A stretch of 64,000 nucleotides of DNA from Marinobacter salsuginis (GTDB lineage Bacteria; Pseudomonadota; Gammaproteobacteria; Pseudomonadales; Oleiphilaceae). Below the pieces are notes generated by a model. That model worked only from the letters and a program-made list of their open reading frames with translations, had not been told where the DNA came from and ran no database searches. The translations under genes and the position numbers were made by a program. This document shows, in pieces, positions 26,985-37,278 of the stretch. Positions within the stretch are counted from its first letter, which is position 1; each line of letters starts with the position of its first letter. The stretch covers positions 1 through 64,000 of the forward strand of contig NZ_BGZH01000001.1 in NCBI RefSeq assembly GCF_009617755.1, given 5' to 3'.

Positions 26985-29540
26985 ATGCATAAAGCAACGG
27001 AATTTCGACTCGAAGCCCATCCCTTGATTCCAGAACCCCTTGAGCGACTGGAAGAACTTGCCAACGATCTGTTCTACAGCTGGGACCATGGCGTCCGTAG
27101 TCTGTTCGCCAGGATCGACCTGCGGCTGTGGCAGAAAGTGGAGCACAATCCCAAGCTGTTCCTGCGCCGGGTCGCCCAGGACCGGTTGGACGAAGCATCG
27201 GAAGACCGAGCGTTTCTGGCTGAGTATCGCCGGGTTCTGAGCAGTTACGATGCTTACCTCGAAGCCGGCCCCGGCCCGGAAGTCACCGAAAAACTGGATC
27301 CGGAGCAGGCTCTGGTGGCCTACTTCTGCGCCGAGTTCGGTTTCCATGAGAGCTTTCCGATTTATTCCGGCGGCCTTGGTATCCTGGCCGGGGACCACTG
27401 CAAGGCCGCCAGTGATCTTGCCCTGCCGTTCGTGGCTGTGGGCCTCCTGTACCAGCAGGGCTACTTCATCCAGAGTATCGACGCCCACGGCCAACAGATT
27501 GCACGTTACCAGTCCCATTCAAGCGATGAGCTGCCGATAACACCCGTGGAAATGGATGGCCAGGTTCTGAAGGTATCGGTTCCCTTCCCTGGCCGTGATG
27601 TGGTCGCAAGGGTCTGGGAGGCTCGGGTTGGTCATATCCGGCTGTACCTGCTGGACAGCAACACCGAGGAAAATAACCCAGAGGATCAGGACCTCACACT
27701 CCAGTTGTATGGTGGTGACGAGTCCACCCGCATCAGCCAGGAAATGCTCCTTGGCATCGGCGGAACCCGGGTTCTGGAGGCATTGCATCTGAAGCCGACG
27801 GTCTGGCACATCAACGAAGGGCATGCCGCGTTCCAGATCCTCGAACGCTGCCGAAGCACCATGTTGAGTTCGCAACTCGGTTTTGAAGCGGCCCTGGAAG
27901 CGGTTGCTGGTGCCACCCTCTTCACCACCCATACGCCTGTACCCGCCGGCCACGATATTTTCCCCAGGGCTCTGGTGCATCATGCCCTTGGCCGCTACCT
28001 GGAGGAGTCCGGGCTGGATTTCGAGCAGGTGTTCGCCCTGGGTTCAAAAGATGGCGGCGACAGCTTCAACATGACCAGCCTGGGGCTCCGTGGCTCCCGT
28101 TACCACAACGGCGTCAGCCGCATTCACGGAGGCGTCGCGTCGCTGATGGAGGGCGATGTCTGGCCCCAGGTACCACCAGCCGAGAACCCTATCGGTTACA
28201 TCACCAATGGCGTGCATGTACCCACCTTCCTCGCGCCGGAATGGTCCAGCTTGTTCGATATACAGGCGCCTACCTGGAAAAGCGAGCTAAGGAATCCGGA
28301 TTTCTGGGAATTTATCGACCAGATTCCGGATTATCACTACTGGAGCGTGCATAAAGCGCTTAAACAGCAAATGGGCGAGTATATTGTCCAGCGCCTGAAG
28401 CGCCAGCATAAGCGCAATGGCACCGGCCACTCCGTGACAGACCGGATGACCCGGCAGATTATGTCCTCGGAAAAGGACACGCTGGTTATCGGTTTTGCCA
28501 GACGCTTCGCCACTTACAAACGCGCGACGCTGATTTTTTCAGATCTGGAACGGCTTGAGCGGATTCTCACCAATCCGGACAGGCCGGTGGTGCTGGTCTT
28601 TGCCGGCAAAGCTCACCCGAAAGACAAGCCTGGCCAGCAACTGATCAAGGTTATCCACGATCTGTCCATGCATCCCTCCCTGATGGGGCACCTTATTCTG
28701 CTGGAAGATTATGATCAGGCCATGGCTCGCCGGCTTCTTAGTGGTGTGGATGTCTGGCTGAACACCCCGGAATACCCGAAGGAAGCGAGTGGCACATCCG
28801 GTGAAAAAGCCGCCCTGAACGGCGCCCTCAACCTCAGCGTACTCGATGGCTGGTGGGGGGAAGGCTACAACGGCAAGAATGGGTGGGGCATTCCGCCACG
28901 AGATACCGAACTGGACCCGGAGTTCCGGAACGAGGAGGAAGCCAGAGACCTGATCGATCTGATCGAGTTGGAGGTGGTGCCCCTGTATTACGATCGGGCA
29001 TCCCAGGGCTTTTCGAAGGGCTGGGTCAAGCGCTCCAAAGCGTCGATGAAATCCATAACCCCCAGGTTCAATGCCCAGAGGATGGTGATGGACTACGTCA
29101 ATAACTATTACCACCCCGCCTCCAGTCAGGGCGCGCTCCTGATGGCCGACGGCGGCCGGGTAGCGATTGAACTCGCAAACTGGAAAGCAAGGGTGCGACA
29201 GGCTTGGAACGGGGTTGAACTGCGGGTAGTGGGCTGCGTGAAATCCTCATGCCCCCACGATGGCGCCGTGGAACTGCGGGTTGAGGCGGCGCTTAACGGC
29301 CTGACCGCGGAGGATGTCCGGGTGGAGTGCCTGGTCAGCCCCGAGTGCACCGGCACCGATGGCAGCCCCGGGCCAAACAGCTTCCTTCTGGAAAAAGAGG
29401 GTGAAGAGGACGGCCGAACCCTATTTGCCACCCATGTGCAGCCACCCTACCCTGGCTTGCAGACCCTGAGGCTGAGGATGTATCCATACCATGAGTCGCT
29501 GACCCACCCGCTGGAAATGGGCGCCATGCTCTGGGTCTGA
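26985..29540 (+). CDS. glgP: Alpha-glucan phosphorylase 2
   Basis: An 851-residue phosphorylase of the same family as the one at 15866: PLERLEELANDLFYSWDHGVRSLF, AYFCAEFGFHESFPIYSGGLGILAGDHCKAASDL, HINEGHAAFQ, FTTHTPVPAGHD, GFARRFATYKRATLI, FAGKAHPKD and EASGTSGEKAALNGALNL with the PLP Lys. I start at the ATG with GGAGG about 8 bp ahead rather than the GTG at 26952. Third gene of glgB-glgA-glgP; two phosphorylases in one island suggests separate roles. Confidence 0.92.
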   Translation: MHKATEFRLEAHPLIPEPLERLEELANDLFYSWDHGVRSLFARIDLRLWQKVEHNPKLFLRRVAQDRLDEASEDRAFLAEYRRVLSSYDAYLEAGPGPEVTEKLDPEQALVAYFCAEFGFHESFPIYSGGLGILAGDHCKAASDLALPFVAVGLLYQQGYFIQSIDAHGQQIARYQSHSSDELPITPVEMDGQVLKVSVPFPGRDVVARVWEARVGHIRLYLLDSNTEENNPEDQDLTLQLYGGDESTRISQEMLLGIGGTRVLEALHLKPTVWHINEGHAAFQILERCRSTMLSSQLGFEAALEAVAGATLFTTHTPVPAGHDIFPRALVHHALGRYLEESGLDFEQVFALGSKDGGDSFNMTSLGLRGSRYHNGVSRIHGGVASLMEGDVWPQVPPAENPIGYITNGVHVPTFLAPEWSSLFDIQAPTWKSELRNPDFWEFIDQIPDYHYWSVHKALKQQMGEYIVQRLKRQHKRNGTGHSVTDRMTRQIMSSEKDTLVIGFARRFATYKRATLIFSDLERLERILTNPDRPVVLVFAGKAHPKDKPGQQLIKVIHDLSMHPSLMGHLILLEDYDQAMARRLLSGVDVWLNTPEYPKEASGTSGEKAALNGALNLSVLDGWWGEGYNGKNGWGIPPRDTELDPEFRNEEEARDLIDLIELEVVPLYYDRASQGFSKGWVKRSKASMKSITPRFNAQRMVMDYVNNYYHPASSQGALLMADGGRVAIELANWKARVRQAWNGVELRVVGCVKSSCPHDGAVELRVEAALNGLTAEDVRVECLVSPECTGTDGSPGPNSFLLEKEGEEDGRTLFATHVQPPYPGLQTLRLRMYPYHESLTHPLEMGAMLWV

Positions 29541-29559
29541 CCCGGAGCATGGCTGAGCC

Positions 29560-30219
29560 TCATAGCAGGTGTCGGCGAATGAACCGGCCAATATCCTGTA
29601 TTTCCTCCAGGCACACGCTGTGTTCCATGGGAAATGTCTGGTACGACGGGTCGTAGCCCATTTCTTTGAGGGTTTCGACACTGCGAACGCCCAGAGACTC
29701 CGGCACCATCGGATCGAATGTTCCGTGATACACACTGATCGGCACATCGGCATTTGCCTCTGAACACTGAACCGTCTTGGCGGTGGCAAAGTAGGTGGAG
29801 AGCGCCAAAATGCCGCCCAGACGTTCCGGGTAGCTGAGCCCCAGTTCGTAGGCAACCGCCCCACCCTGGGAGAAGCCGGCAATGATGATCCGGTCTGCCG
29901 GAACACCTTTCTCCTTTTCGTGCTCCACCAGTCTGGCGACGGCATCGGCAGAGGCCCGCAGTTGTTCGGTATCCACTACCCGGTCAATATCCATTGCCTT
30001 GATGTCGTACCAGGCCGGCATGGACATCCCACCGTTAATCGTCACAGGCAGGTTCGGCGCATGGGGAAAGATGAACCGCACCGCGGCATCTTCCGGAAGG
30101 CCCAGTTCAGGCACGACCGGCTCGAAGTCGTGGCCACTGGCACCCAGGCCATGAAGCCAGATCACGGCCGCGGTCGGGTTTTCTCCGGTTTCAATCTCGA
30201 TGTACTGAAGATCCTGCAC
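29560..30219 (-). CDS. Carboxylesterase/phospholipase of the alpha/beta-hydrolase fold
   Basis: A 219-residue cytoplasmic hydrolase: AAVIWLHGLGASGHDFEPVVPEL (oxyanion hole), FPHAPNLPVTINGGMSMPAWYDI, IIIAGFSQGGAVAYELGL (nucleophile Ser), YHGTFDPMVPESLG (Asp) and FPMEHSVC (His). The full triad is present and the length fits the EstB/acyl-protein-thioesterase-like family, which hydrolyses short esters. The start is GTG with AGAGG ahead. It shares a direction with the acyltransferase gene upstream, 33 bp away. Confidence 0.9.
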   Translation of the reverse strand: MQDLQYIEIETGENPTAAVIWLHGLGASGHDFEPVVPELGLPEDAAVRFIFPHAPNLPVTINGGMSMPAWYDIKAMDIDRVVDTEQLRASADAVARLVEHEKEKGVPADRIIIAGFSQGGAVAYELGLSYPERLGGILALSTYFATAKTVQCSEANADVPISVYHGTFDPMVPESLGVRSVETLKEMGYDPSYQTFPMEHSVCLEEIQDIGRFIRRHLL

Positions 30220-30252
30220 GATATACCTCTTTTCTGAAAATTGGGTGCCGAA

Positions 30253-31449
30253 TTACTCGGAATGGCCGGATTTTTCGGAATTGGCCTCAAGCGCGGTAAC
30301 TACCGGATTGGCATACATATCCAGTAGATAGGGCCGGATGGCCGGATCGCAGGCTTCCAGGCGCCGCTCCATCTCCGCCTCGGCCGCTTCCATCTCCGCC
30401 GGTGACCAGGTTTCGGCGGTGACCACCGCATCGCTGACGGTATCAGGCGTGTCGTGAGCCTGGGGATGAAGGCCGCGTTGCTGGTAGGCCACCAGGTTCG
30501 AGGCATGCAGGTGGTAGTTCGCATGCATCTCGCGGTCTATACGCTGGGCCAGATCCTTGGGGTTATCAGGTGAATCATGAATGGGCGCGCCGAAGTGCAC
30601 ATGCACGTGCCCCTTGAATCCGGTCAAACCTTTCATGATCTGCTCGGTGTCCTCGCCCTCACGCTTGATGTATTTGCCGGTTCTGGCGCGGGTTTCCAGT
30701 TCCTGAGCCTTGTCGGCATCGCATGGGTCGTACTCATAGGCGATGGAAACCGGCACGATGTGCAGCCGGCTCATGGCCTCGCCAAAATCCAACCCGCTCT
30801 TCTTACGGCTCATGTAGAACATCTTGATGATGGCCGGATCGGTGAAATCAAGGCCGTCCTTCGCCCTGCCTTCCCGTTGGGCAATCCAGATACTGTGGTT
30901 GGTATCAATGCTGTGGTTGATGAAGCCGGAGAGTGTGATGTAGGCATCGCGCATCTCCCGCGGGCTGGTCATGCTACGACGTACCACAAAGCTCTTGTTC
31001 AGCCGCATCATTTCGGCGAACACACGGTTTGCCAGCAGATTGTCGCCTATGGCAATTCGGGTGGTGTGGAAGCCGTTTTGAAACAGCAGGTAGTTCACCA
31101 CCATGGGGTCAAACACGATGTCCCGGTGGTTTGAAATGAACAGATAGGCGCCGTGTTTATCGAGTTTATCCAGGCCGCTGGTTGTCACTCGTGTGGTGGT
31201 GCTGTCGACCAGTTCACCAACGTAGCCGGAAAGCCCAGCCTGGAGATCATCAACACGCGTATAGCGACCAAAATGGCTGGTGAGCCATCGGCGGGTAAAC
31301 ACACGCAACATGGCCGGTGCCCAGCGTGCCAGTGTCGGAGACTTGAAGCGACCGACCATATCCAGAAATTCCCGGTCGTTGACCAGGCGGTTAATAGCAG
31401 CGCCGGTTTCTTCGTCCGAATACGGACGGATGGCATCAAATTCCTGCAT
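30253..31449 (-). CDS. 1-acyl-sn-glycerol-3-phosphate acyltransferase-like protein
   Basis: A 398-residue protein with a PlsC-type acyltransferase domain: [22 protein letters not shown] (catalytic His and Asp block), [46 protein letters not shown] (the EGR substrate motif) and [12 protein letters not shown]. It likely acylates a lysophospholipid or related acceptor at the inner membrane. I prefer the ATG at 31449 with AGGG ahead; a GTG at 31479 adds ten residues but has no ribosome-binding site. The substrate is not determined by sequence. Confidence 0.85.
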   Translation of the reverse strand: MQEFDAIRPYSDEETGAAINRLVNDREFLDMVGRFKSPTLARWAPAMLRVFTRRWLTSHFGRYTRVDDLQAGLSGYVGELVDSTTTRVTTSGLDKLDKHGAYLFISNHRDIVFDPMVVNYLLFQNGFHTTRIAIGDNLLANRVFAEMMRLNKSFVVRRSMTSPREMRDAYITLSGFINHSIDTNHSIWIAQREGRAKDGLDFTDPAIIKMFYMSRKKSGLDFGEAMSRLHIVPVSIAYEYDPCDADKAQELETRARTGKYIKREGEDTEQIMKGLTGFKGHVHVHFGAPIHDSPDNPKDLAQRIDREMHANYHLHASNLVAYQQRGLHPQAHDTPDTVSDAVVTAETWSPAEMEAAEAEMERRLEACDPAIRPYLLDMYANPVVTALEANSEKSGHSE

Positions 31450-31666
31450 GGAAGCCCTGTTATTATCAGTGTCTGTCACAGTATGGCGTGAAACGGTGGT
31501 TCAAAAACGCGGTATTGTAGCGTTTCTTACACTGCTTTGCCTCCATCTGGCACACGGGTTTGCTGGCCAACCCTCAGGGTTAATCTGGTATCATTGCCCA
31601 CCGTGCCGACCCCGGCTTTCCACCCGTCTCAATAAAGCGGCTCCACGTCGACGAACCGGTTACCCT

Positions 31667-33535
31667 ATGTATCTTGATCAGGACTTCGAACAGCTTTCCA
31701 CCGAGCGGCCCACCACCTCGGGAAGGGATCCGGAACAGGTGCTGCACGAAGTCTTCGGCTACGAATCGTTCCGGCCGCTGCAGGGTGACATCATCCGGGA
31801 AGTGTCGGAAGGCCGCGACGCCCTGGTGCTTATGCCAACGGGCGGGGGTAAATCCCTGTGTTACCAGGTGCCGGCACTGGTTCGCTCTGGCACGGCGATT
31901 GTGATATCCCCGCTAATCGCCCTGATGCAGGATCAGGTGGCAGCGCTCAAGGAGCTCGGGGTAAGAGCTGCGTTCCTCAACTCAACCATGGATTTCGAGC
32001 AGGCCCGAGCCACCGAGTACGCGCTGATGACCGGTGAGCTGGACCTGCTGTACTGCGCGCCGGAGAGGCTGATTCAACCTCGCACGATTGAACTGCTTCA
32101 TGATGCCTCGATCTCGTTGTTCGCCATAGATGAAGCCCACTGTGTGTCCCAATGGGGCCACGACTTCCGGTCCGATTACCTGCAGCTGAGCATGCTGAGT
32201 GAGCAGTTTCCCGGCGTGCCCCGCATTGCGCTGACCGCAACAGCCGACGAGCGGACACGCAAGGAGATCGCGGAACGTTTGTCGCTGACCGGGGCAAGAC
32301 ACTTCGTCAGTGGCTTCGATCGCCCGAACATTCAATACCGAATTGCACCAAAAACAAACGCAAACAAACAGTTATTGGATTTTATTAAAGCCGAGCATGA
32401 GGGCGACTGCGGCATTGTGTACTGCCTGTCCCGCAACAAGGTTGACGCTACCGCGAAAACCCTCGCCCAGAAAGGCTACACCGCTCTGCCCTACCATGCC
32501 GGCCTGTCCTCGGAGCAACGCGCCCATCATCAGGAACGCTTTCTGCGAGAAGATGGCGTGATCATTGTTGCCACTATTGCGTTCGGCATGGGAATCGATA
32601 AACCCGACGTGCGCTTCGTCGCTCATCTGGATCTCCCAAAGAGCCTTGAAGCCTATTACCAGGAAACCGGCCGCGCCGGACGGGACGGCAAGCCTTCGAC
32701 GGCCTGGATGGTGTATGGCTTGCAGGATGTGATCAAACTGCGGCAAATGCTGGAAAGTTCCCAGGGCAACGACCATTTCAAACGGGTTGAGCGCCAGAAG
32801 CTCGACGCCATGCTGGGTCTCTGCGAGGTCACCAGTTGCCGTCGTCAGGTGTTGCTGCGCTATTTCGGGGACGAACTCGATCAGCCTTGCGGCAATTGCG
32901 ACACCTGCCTGAATCCTCCGGAAACCTGGGATGGAACAGTGGCCGTCCAGAAAGCGCTGTCCTGTGTGTTCCGCACCGGGCAACGCTTCGGTGTGACCTA
33001 CCTGATCGACGTACTCCGTGGCTCAGAGAACGAGCGGATTCTACAGGCCGGTCATCATCAGGTTTCCACCTACGGCATTGGCACAGAGCTCAGCGCCAAC
33101 GAATGGAAATCTGTATTCCGCCAACTGGTCGCCAACGGCTATTTGCGGGCAGATCCGGAGGGTTACGGCGCACTTCAACTTACAGAAGAATGCCGCCCGC
33201 TGCTGAAAGGCCGGCAAACCATTGAGCTGCGTAAGGATCCGGTGGTCAAGAAGGCAGCAGGCCGGGCCTCCGGTGGCCGCTCAAGCGCTCCGGTTAAAGA
33301 CCAGATAACGGATCAGGCCGGCTGGGACGCCCTGCGGGCCTGCCGCAAGGAGTTGGCTGACAAACAGGGCGTGCCTCCTTACGTTATCTTCCATGACACG
33401 ACCCTGTTCGGAATGCTTGAACGCAAGCCCCGCACCCTTGAAGAGCTGGCCGAAGTCAGCGGTGTGGGTGCCGCCAAGCTTGAAAAATACGGCGAGATCT
33501 TTCTGGAAGCCATTGCCGGCCTTGATCCGGCCTGA
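31667..33535 (+). CDS. recQ: ATP-dependent DNA helicase RecQ
   Basis: A 622-residue Rec[16 protein letters not shown] (motif 0), [20 protein letters not shown] (Walker A), [17 protein letters not shown] (DEAH box), [50 protein letters not shown], then the zinc site C-x5-C...CGNCDTC, winged helix and a C-terminal HRDC domain ([22 protein letters not shown]). It unwinds DNA in the RecF pathway. The start is the ATG before YLDQDFEQ; the open frame upstream runs antisense through the acyltransferase gene and is not used. Confidence 0.96.
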   Translation: MYLDQDFEQLSTERPTTSGRDPEQVLHEVFGYESFRPLQGDIIREVSEGRDALVLMPTGGGKSLCYQVPALVRSGTAIVISPLIALMQDQVAALKELGVRAAFLNSTMDFEQARATEYALMTGELDLLYCAPERLIQPRTIELLHDASISLFAIDEAHCVSQWGHDFRSDYLQLSMLSEQFPGVPRIALTATADERTRKEIAERLSLTGARHFVSGFDRPNIQYRIAPKTNANKQLLDFIKAEHEGDCGIVYCLSRNKVDATAKTLAQKGYTALPYHAGLSSEQRAHHQERFLREDGVIIVATIAFGMGIDKPDVRFVAHLDLPKSLEAYYQETGRAGRDGKPSTAWMVYGLQDVIKLRQMLESSQGNDHFKRVERQKLDAMLGLCEVTSCRRQVLLRYFGDELDQPCGNCDTCLNPPETWDGTVAVQKALSCVFRTGQRFGVTYLIDVLRGSENERILQAGHHQVSTYGIGTELSANEWKSVFRQLVANGYLRADPEGYGALQLTEECRPLLKGRQTIELRKDPVVKKAAGRASGGRSSAPVKDQITDQAGWDALRACRKELADKQGVPPYVIFHDTTLFGMLERKPRTLEELAEVSGVGAAKLEKYGEIFLEAIAGLDPA

Positions 33536-33538
33536 TCT

Positions 33539-34093
33539 TCAGGCCTCTGCTTTAAAGCCTTTCTTACGTACCCGGTAATGAGCAATGGAGGTAGCCACAT
33601 GGTTGCCCTCCTCGTCTTTCAGTGTCCCCTCCAGGGTGAACTTGGCCCGGCCGGTTTCGTCGGCGTCTGCAAGGATGCCTGCCACGGTTTCCGGCGGAAG
33701 CGTGAACTCCACTGTGACATCGCTATTTGCCGGTTGCAGGAATTGCAGGGTCATTTCCTTGAGGATCGGGGTGTACGCAGGGCCCAGGTCAAACAGCGTC
33801 AGGACGCCACCCGGGATTTCCGCCACCAGAAAATAGGCGCCGGCATACAAGCTTCCAAAGTGGTTCTTGTTGCCTTTGAGCCGGATTCTCGCCCGCACAT
33901 AGCCCGGCCGCACTTCTTCCACACTGAAGTTGTTCCGCGGCGCAAAGGGTATGGACAGGCCTATGATCTTGTTTACCGCCGCATAACCGCCGGTTTTCTT
34001 TAGCCAGGCCAGCGGACTGGCCAAGGTGGCCTTTGGGTCTGTGCTGGCGACCCACTGGCCAGTGGCGCCGATAAGGTTGTCGATAATTGCCAT
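33539..34093 (-). CDS. DUF4442/hotdog-fold thioesterase-like protein
   Basis: A 184-residue protein with LSIPFAPRNNFSVEEVRPGYVRARIRLKGNKNHFGSLYAGAYFLVAEI, the pattern of the DUF4442 hotdog family related to acyl-CoA thioesterases. No catalytic residue can be pointed to with confidence, so the substrate is open. GGAGCGAG precedes the ATG. It converges on recQ with 3 bp between stops and is separated from the next gene by a 187-bp divergent region. Confidence 0.82.
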   Translation of the reverse strand: MAIIDNLIGATGQWVASTDPKATLASPLAWLKKTGGYAAVNKIIGLSIPFAPRNNFSVEEVRPGYVRARIRLKGNKNHFGSLYAGAYFLVAEIPGGVLTLFDLGPAYTPILKEMTLQFLQPANSDVTVEFTLPPETVAGILADADETGRAKFTLEGTLKDEEGNHVATSIAHYRVRKKGFKAEA

Positions 34094-34280
34094 TCACTCG
34101 CTCCGAATTCTTGGTCGAAGCCGATGATTACAATGGTCTCTGGCAGCCGCAAGAATCTTTTACAATTTTTTTGGACATCGTCTGATTTATTTTTGAATTT
34201 ATGTTCTAAAGTGAGGGTGGCTGCCTGAATTACGGCTGCTTTTTTGCCGGTTTTTCCAGTATTAAGAAAGGATTTCTGAT

Positions 34281-35234
34281 TTGGAATGTTCTCTGCCCGC
34301 CTTCAGGAACTTGTTCCGGTTGCCCAAACTGGCCATCTTCCTCGCTCTGCTCGGTCTGTGCCTTGAAGTGGCCCCCATCGCAGCCTCAACCTCAACGTCC
34401 GGCATTACGGGGGCAGCCAGTCGTGACTATGTTCTCTGGTACAGGAATTATGACAGCCCGGCTATTCGTGCGCTTGTCGAGCTTGCATTAGAGAAAACGC
34501 CGGAATATGGCGACTCCCGGGTTATTCGCAGTGAAGAACTGAGTCAGGGGCGCGTGCTCCGCGAACTGGCAGATGGCCAGTCTCGCCTGGTTGATATCGC
34601 CAATGTAGCCACCTCGGCCGAGCGGGAAGAGTTTCTGACCGCGATTCCTTTCCCGGTTGATGGTGGCCTTCTGGGCTTTCGCGTCTGCGTGGTGTTGCCG
34701 CAATCTCTGCCCAAGTTCGCCGACATAAAGAATCTGGATGACTTTCGAGCCAGCCAGATCTGGATCGGTCAGGGCTCACACTGGCCAGACACGCCGGTGC
34801 TGGAGGCAAATGGTATTCCGGTGGTGACGCACTCGCGATACGAAATACTGTTCGGGATGCTCCGTAACGAACGCTTTGATTGTTTCGCCCGCGGCGTGAG
34901 TGAGGTCCTGTACGATCTGGAAATGGAGCAGGATCCCAATCTGGTGATTGAGCCCAATCTCCTGATCGCCTACCCCATGCCGTCCTATCTGTTCGTTGGC
35001 CCAGACGACCAGGAGACCGCTCATCGCCTGCAGCTCGGCATTGAGCGCGCCATCCATGATGGGAGTTTCAGCGAGTTCCTGAAGCGCTACTACTCCCGTG
35101 CTGTCAAGGAGCTCAACCTGAGCCAACGCCGGGTAATTGCCCTCGAGAACCCGTACCTGAGTGAGGAATCCCGATACATAGGGCGCAGCACCCTTGAGAA
35201 TCTGCGCCGGCGCCTCGAGATCCTCAGCCGCTAG
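34281..35234 (+). CDS. Orphan periplasmic solute-binding protein-like (SBP_bac_3 type)
   Basis: A 317-residue protein with a signal peptide (KLAIFLALLGLCLEVAPIAAS) and a two-lobe binding-protein pattern: YVLWYRNYDSPAIRALVELAL, ELADGQSRLVDIANVATSAER, VDGGLLGFRVCVVLPQSLPKFADIKNLDDFRASQIWIGQGSHWPDTPVLEANG, RFDCFARGVSEV and LGIERAIHDGSFSEFLKRYY. There are no permease or ATPase genes nearby, so it may be a sensor component rather than a transporter part. It converges with the chemoreceptor gene (9 bp between stops). The start is TTG with AAAGGA ahead. Confidence 0.75.
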   Translation: MECSLPAFRNLFRLPKLAIFLALLGLCLEVAPIAASTSTSGITGAASRDYVLWYRNYDSPAIRALVELALEKTPEYGDSRVIRSEELSQGRVLRELADGQSRLVDIANVATSAEREEFLTAIPFPVDGGLLGFRVCVVLPQSLPKFADIKNLDDFRASQIWIGQGSHWPDTPVLEANGIPVVTHSRYEILFGMLRNERFDCFARGVSEVLYDLEMEQDPNLVIEPNLLIAYPMPSYLFVGPDDQETAHRLQLGIERAIHDGSFSEFLKRYYSRAVKELNLSQRRVIALENPYLSEESRYIGRSTLENLRRRLEILSR

Positions 35235-35243
35235 GTTTTCCTG

Positions 35244-37130
35244 CTATACCCGGAACCGGGAGACGTTCTGGTTCAGGGCCTTGCCAATGCTCTCTATCTG
35301 CCCGCTGTAAACGTCATTTTCCGTGGCTGCGGCGGCCGCTTCCTGCCCCTGATCCGCGATTCTCGTAATCGACGAGTTTAGCTCTTCGGTCACCGACGTC
35401 TGCTCTTCGGAGGCCGTGGCAATCTGCGACGTCATCTGGCTGATCGAGGTAATGGCTTCGGCAATCCGGTTCAGGGCCTCCATGGCATCCTGGGCTTTTT
35501 CCATGCTGACACTGGAAACCGCAGTTGACGCTTTCATTACATCAACCGCATCGTTAGCGCCTTTCTGCAGACGCTCGATCATATTGTTGATTTCCTCGGT
35601 GCTGGATTGGGTGCGTTGGGCAAGGTTGCGCACCTCGTCGGCCACCACCGCAAAGCCCCGCCCTGCCTCGCCGGCCCGTGCGGCTTCAATAGCAGCATTC
35701 AGCGCAAGCAGGTTGGTTTGTTCGGCAATGCCCTGAATCACTTCCAGGACAGTCGTGATTGAAGCGACATCCTTGCCGAGTGTGTCGATGACTTCAGCCG
35801 CCGCGTTGACCTCCCTCGAGAGCTTCTGCACCGCATCCCGGGAGGCGGCGACGGTCTCAAGCGATGCCCGGCTGTCGCCGTCGGCAGTATTGGCGGCGTC
35901 GGCTGTCTGTTGGGCGTTCTGTGCGATTTCGCCTGCGGCCGCCGACATTTCGTTGATGGCGGTGGCCACCATGTCGATCTCGACCTGCTGGCTCTCCACG
36001 CTTGAACGGCTGGTGCTGGCTGTGTCTCTCAGGGAGCTGACATTCTGGCCCAGCTCCGCACTGCCCTGCTGTACGTCCCGGACGACGTTCTGGATATTCT
36101 CGACAAACCGGTTGAAGCTTCTGGCCAGCTCACCAAATTCGTCTTTTGCACTGTCGTCAAGGCGCTGGGTCAGATCTGCATCGCCGCTACCGATGTCTCC
36201 CATGGCTTTGTTCAGACGACGAACAGGCGCCATAAGCACCTTGATGCCCAGATGCAGAATGACCAGTGAAACGATCAGGCCAATGACTGCCATGATCAGA
36301 CCGGTCATGCGGGCACTCTGAACCGGCGCGTTGATCTTGTCTGCATTCACAAAAGTGCCCAGATACCACTCCACGCCGCGGGCATCGCTGATTGGATGGA
36401 AGCTGGCCTCCCAGTTCCCCTCTTCATTGTTATATTCGTGGGCAGCTCCGCCGAGGTCCGGGCTGCCGCCAATCAAAGCATTGATGTTCTTGCCCACAAG
36501 CGCCTGCTGAGGGTGGAACAGAACGGTTCCGCGTTCGTTGATCAAGGCTGCGTAGCCGGTATCCGCCAGGGTTACAGTAGAAAGGGTTTCCGCGATAGCG
36601 CCCAGACCGATATCTGCGCCGGCCACGCCTTCGTAGTCACCGCGCTTCACAGGCGCAAGCGTGGAGATAATCATGTCGTTGGTGCTGGCATCCTGGTACG
36701 GTTCGGTAAATGAGGCGCTTCCAAGGCTCATGGCCTTCTTGTACCAGGGACGTTCGCGGGGGTCGTAATCAGACGGCAGGGTTGCATTGGCTTCCGGCGA
36801 TTTCATCAGCATGTAGCCGTCGGTGCGGCCCACATACACATCGCGAAACCCTCCACCGGTCGTAATGGCCTGGAGCACAACACGCGCCTCTTCATCATTC
36901 TTGGCGCTTTCCAACGCTTTGGCAGTGGCTTCGGTCATCACCAGCCGGGTATTGAGCCATTCGGCAATGCTTGAGGTGCTTTGCTGCACTGTGTCGTCAA
37001 TCAGCGCGTCTACATAGGTTTTCGTGGTGTTCTGCAGCCGTAAATCGCCAGAGAGGGTGAAAGCCCCCATAACCAAAAGCAACAGAATACCGAAAGCAGT
37101 CAGGAGCTTTTGCCCGAATGTCAGCTGCAC
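35244..37130 (-). CDS. Methyl-accepting chemotaxis protein with dCache sensor
   Basis: About 628 residues. TM1 near 10-28; periplasmic dCache_1-type domain ([56 protein letters not shown]) to about 270; TM2 ([20 protein letters not shown]); HAMP; and the signalling hairpin [26 protein letters not shown]. It binds a small ligand and controls CheA. No pentapeptide tether is seen at the C-terminus (ends SRFRV). GTG at 37130 has AGGA 8 bp ahead and is preferred over TTG at 37136. Confidence 0.94.
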   Translation of the reverse strand: MQLTFGQKLLTAFGILLLLVMGAFTLSGDLRLQNTTKTYVDALIDDTVQQSTSSIAEWLNTRLVMTEATAKALESAKNDEEARVVLQAITTGGGFRDVYVGRTDGYMLMKSPEANATLPSDYDPRERPWYKKAMSLGSASFTEPYQDASTNDMIISTLAPVKRGDYEGVAGADIGLGAIAETLSTVTLADTGYAALINERGTVLFHPQQALVGKNINALIGGSPDLGGAAHEYNNEEGNWEASFHPISDARGVEWYLGTFVNADKINAPVQSARMTGLIMAVIGLIVSLVILHLGIKVLMAPVRRLNKAMGDIGSGDADLTQRLDDSAKDEFGELARSFNRFVENIQNVVRDVQQGSAELGQNVSSLRDTASTSRSSVESQQVEIDMVATAINEMSAAAGEIAQNAQQTADAANTADGDSRASLETVAASRDAVQKLSREVNAAAEVIDTLGKDVASITTVLEVIQGIAEQTNLLALNAAIEAARAGEAGRGFAVVADEVRNLAQRTQSSTEEINNMIERLQKGANDAVDVMKASTAVSSVSMEKAQDAMEALNRIAEAITSISQMTSQIATASEEQTSVTEELNSSITRIADQGQEAAAAATENDVYSGQIESIGKALNQNVSRFRV

Positions 37131-37136
37131 GGTCAA

Positions 37137-37278
37137 ATCCTCAGCAATGAAAATTGATATTCGTTAATTTGTCTTTCGGCCTGCGGTGCGAAGTCTTTAG
37201 CGGCTTCTGTTAAACTTTCTAAGTATTGACGCAAATGCCGAGCTTGTCCTACTCCATAACGAACGGGAGCCGAACTGA
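37137..37278. promoter_or_regulatory. Divergent region between chemoreceptor and GNAT-nitrilase genes
   Basis: About 140 bp, AT-richer in the middle (around 37145-37165 and 37205-37225). It should carry promoters for both genes; no clear hexamer pair or FliA-type promoter was recognised. Confidence 0.35.

Noticed and set aside
31280-31666. Possible N-terminal extension of RecQ
   Set aside because: It runs antisense through the acyltransferase gene and has no RecQ features; the protein family begins at the ATG at 31667, which gives a normal length.
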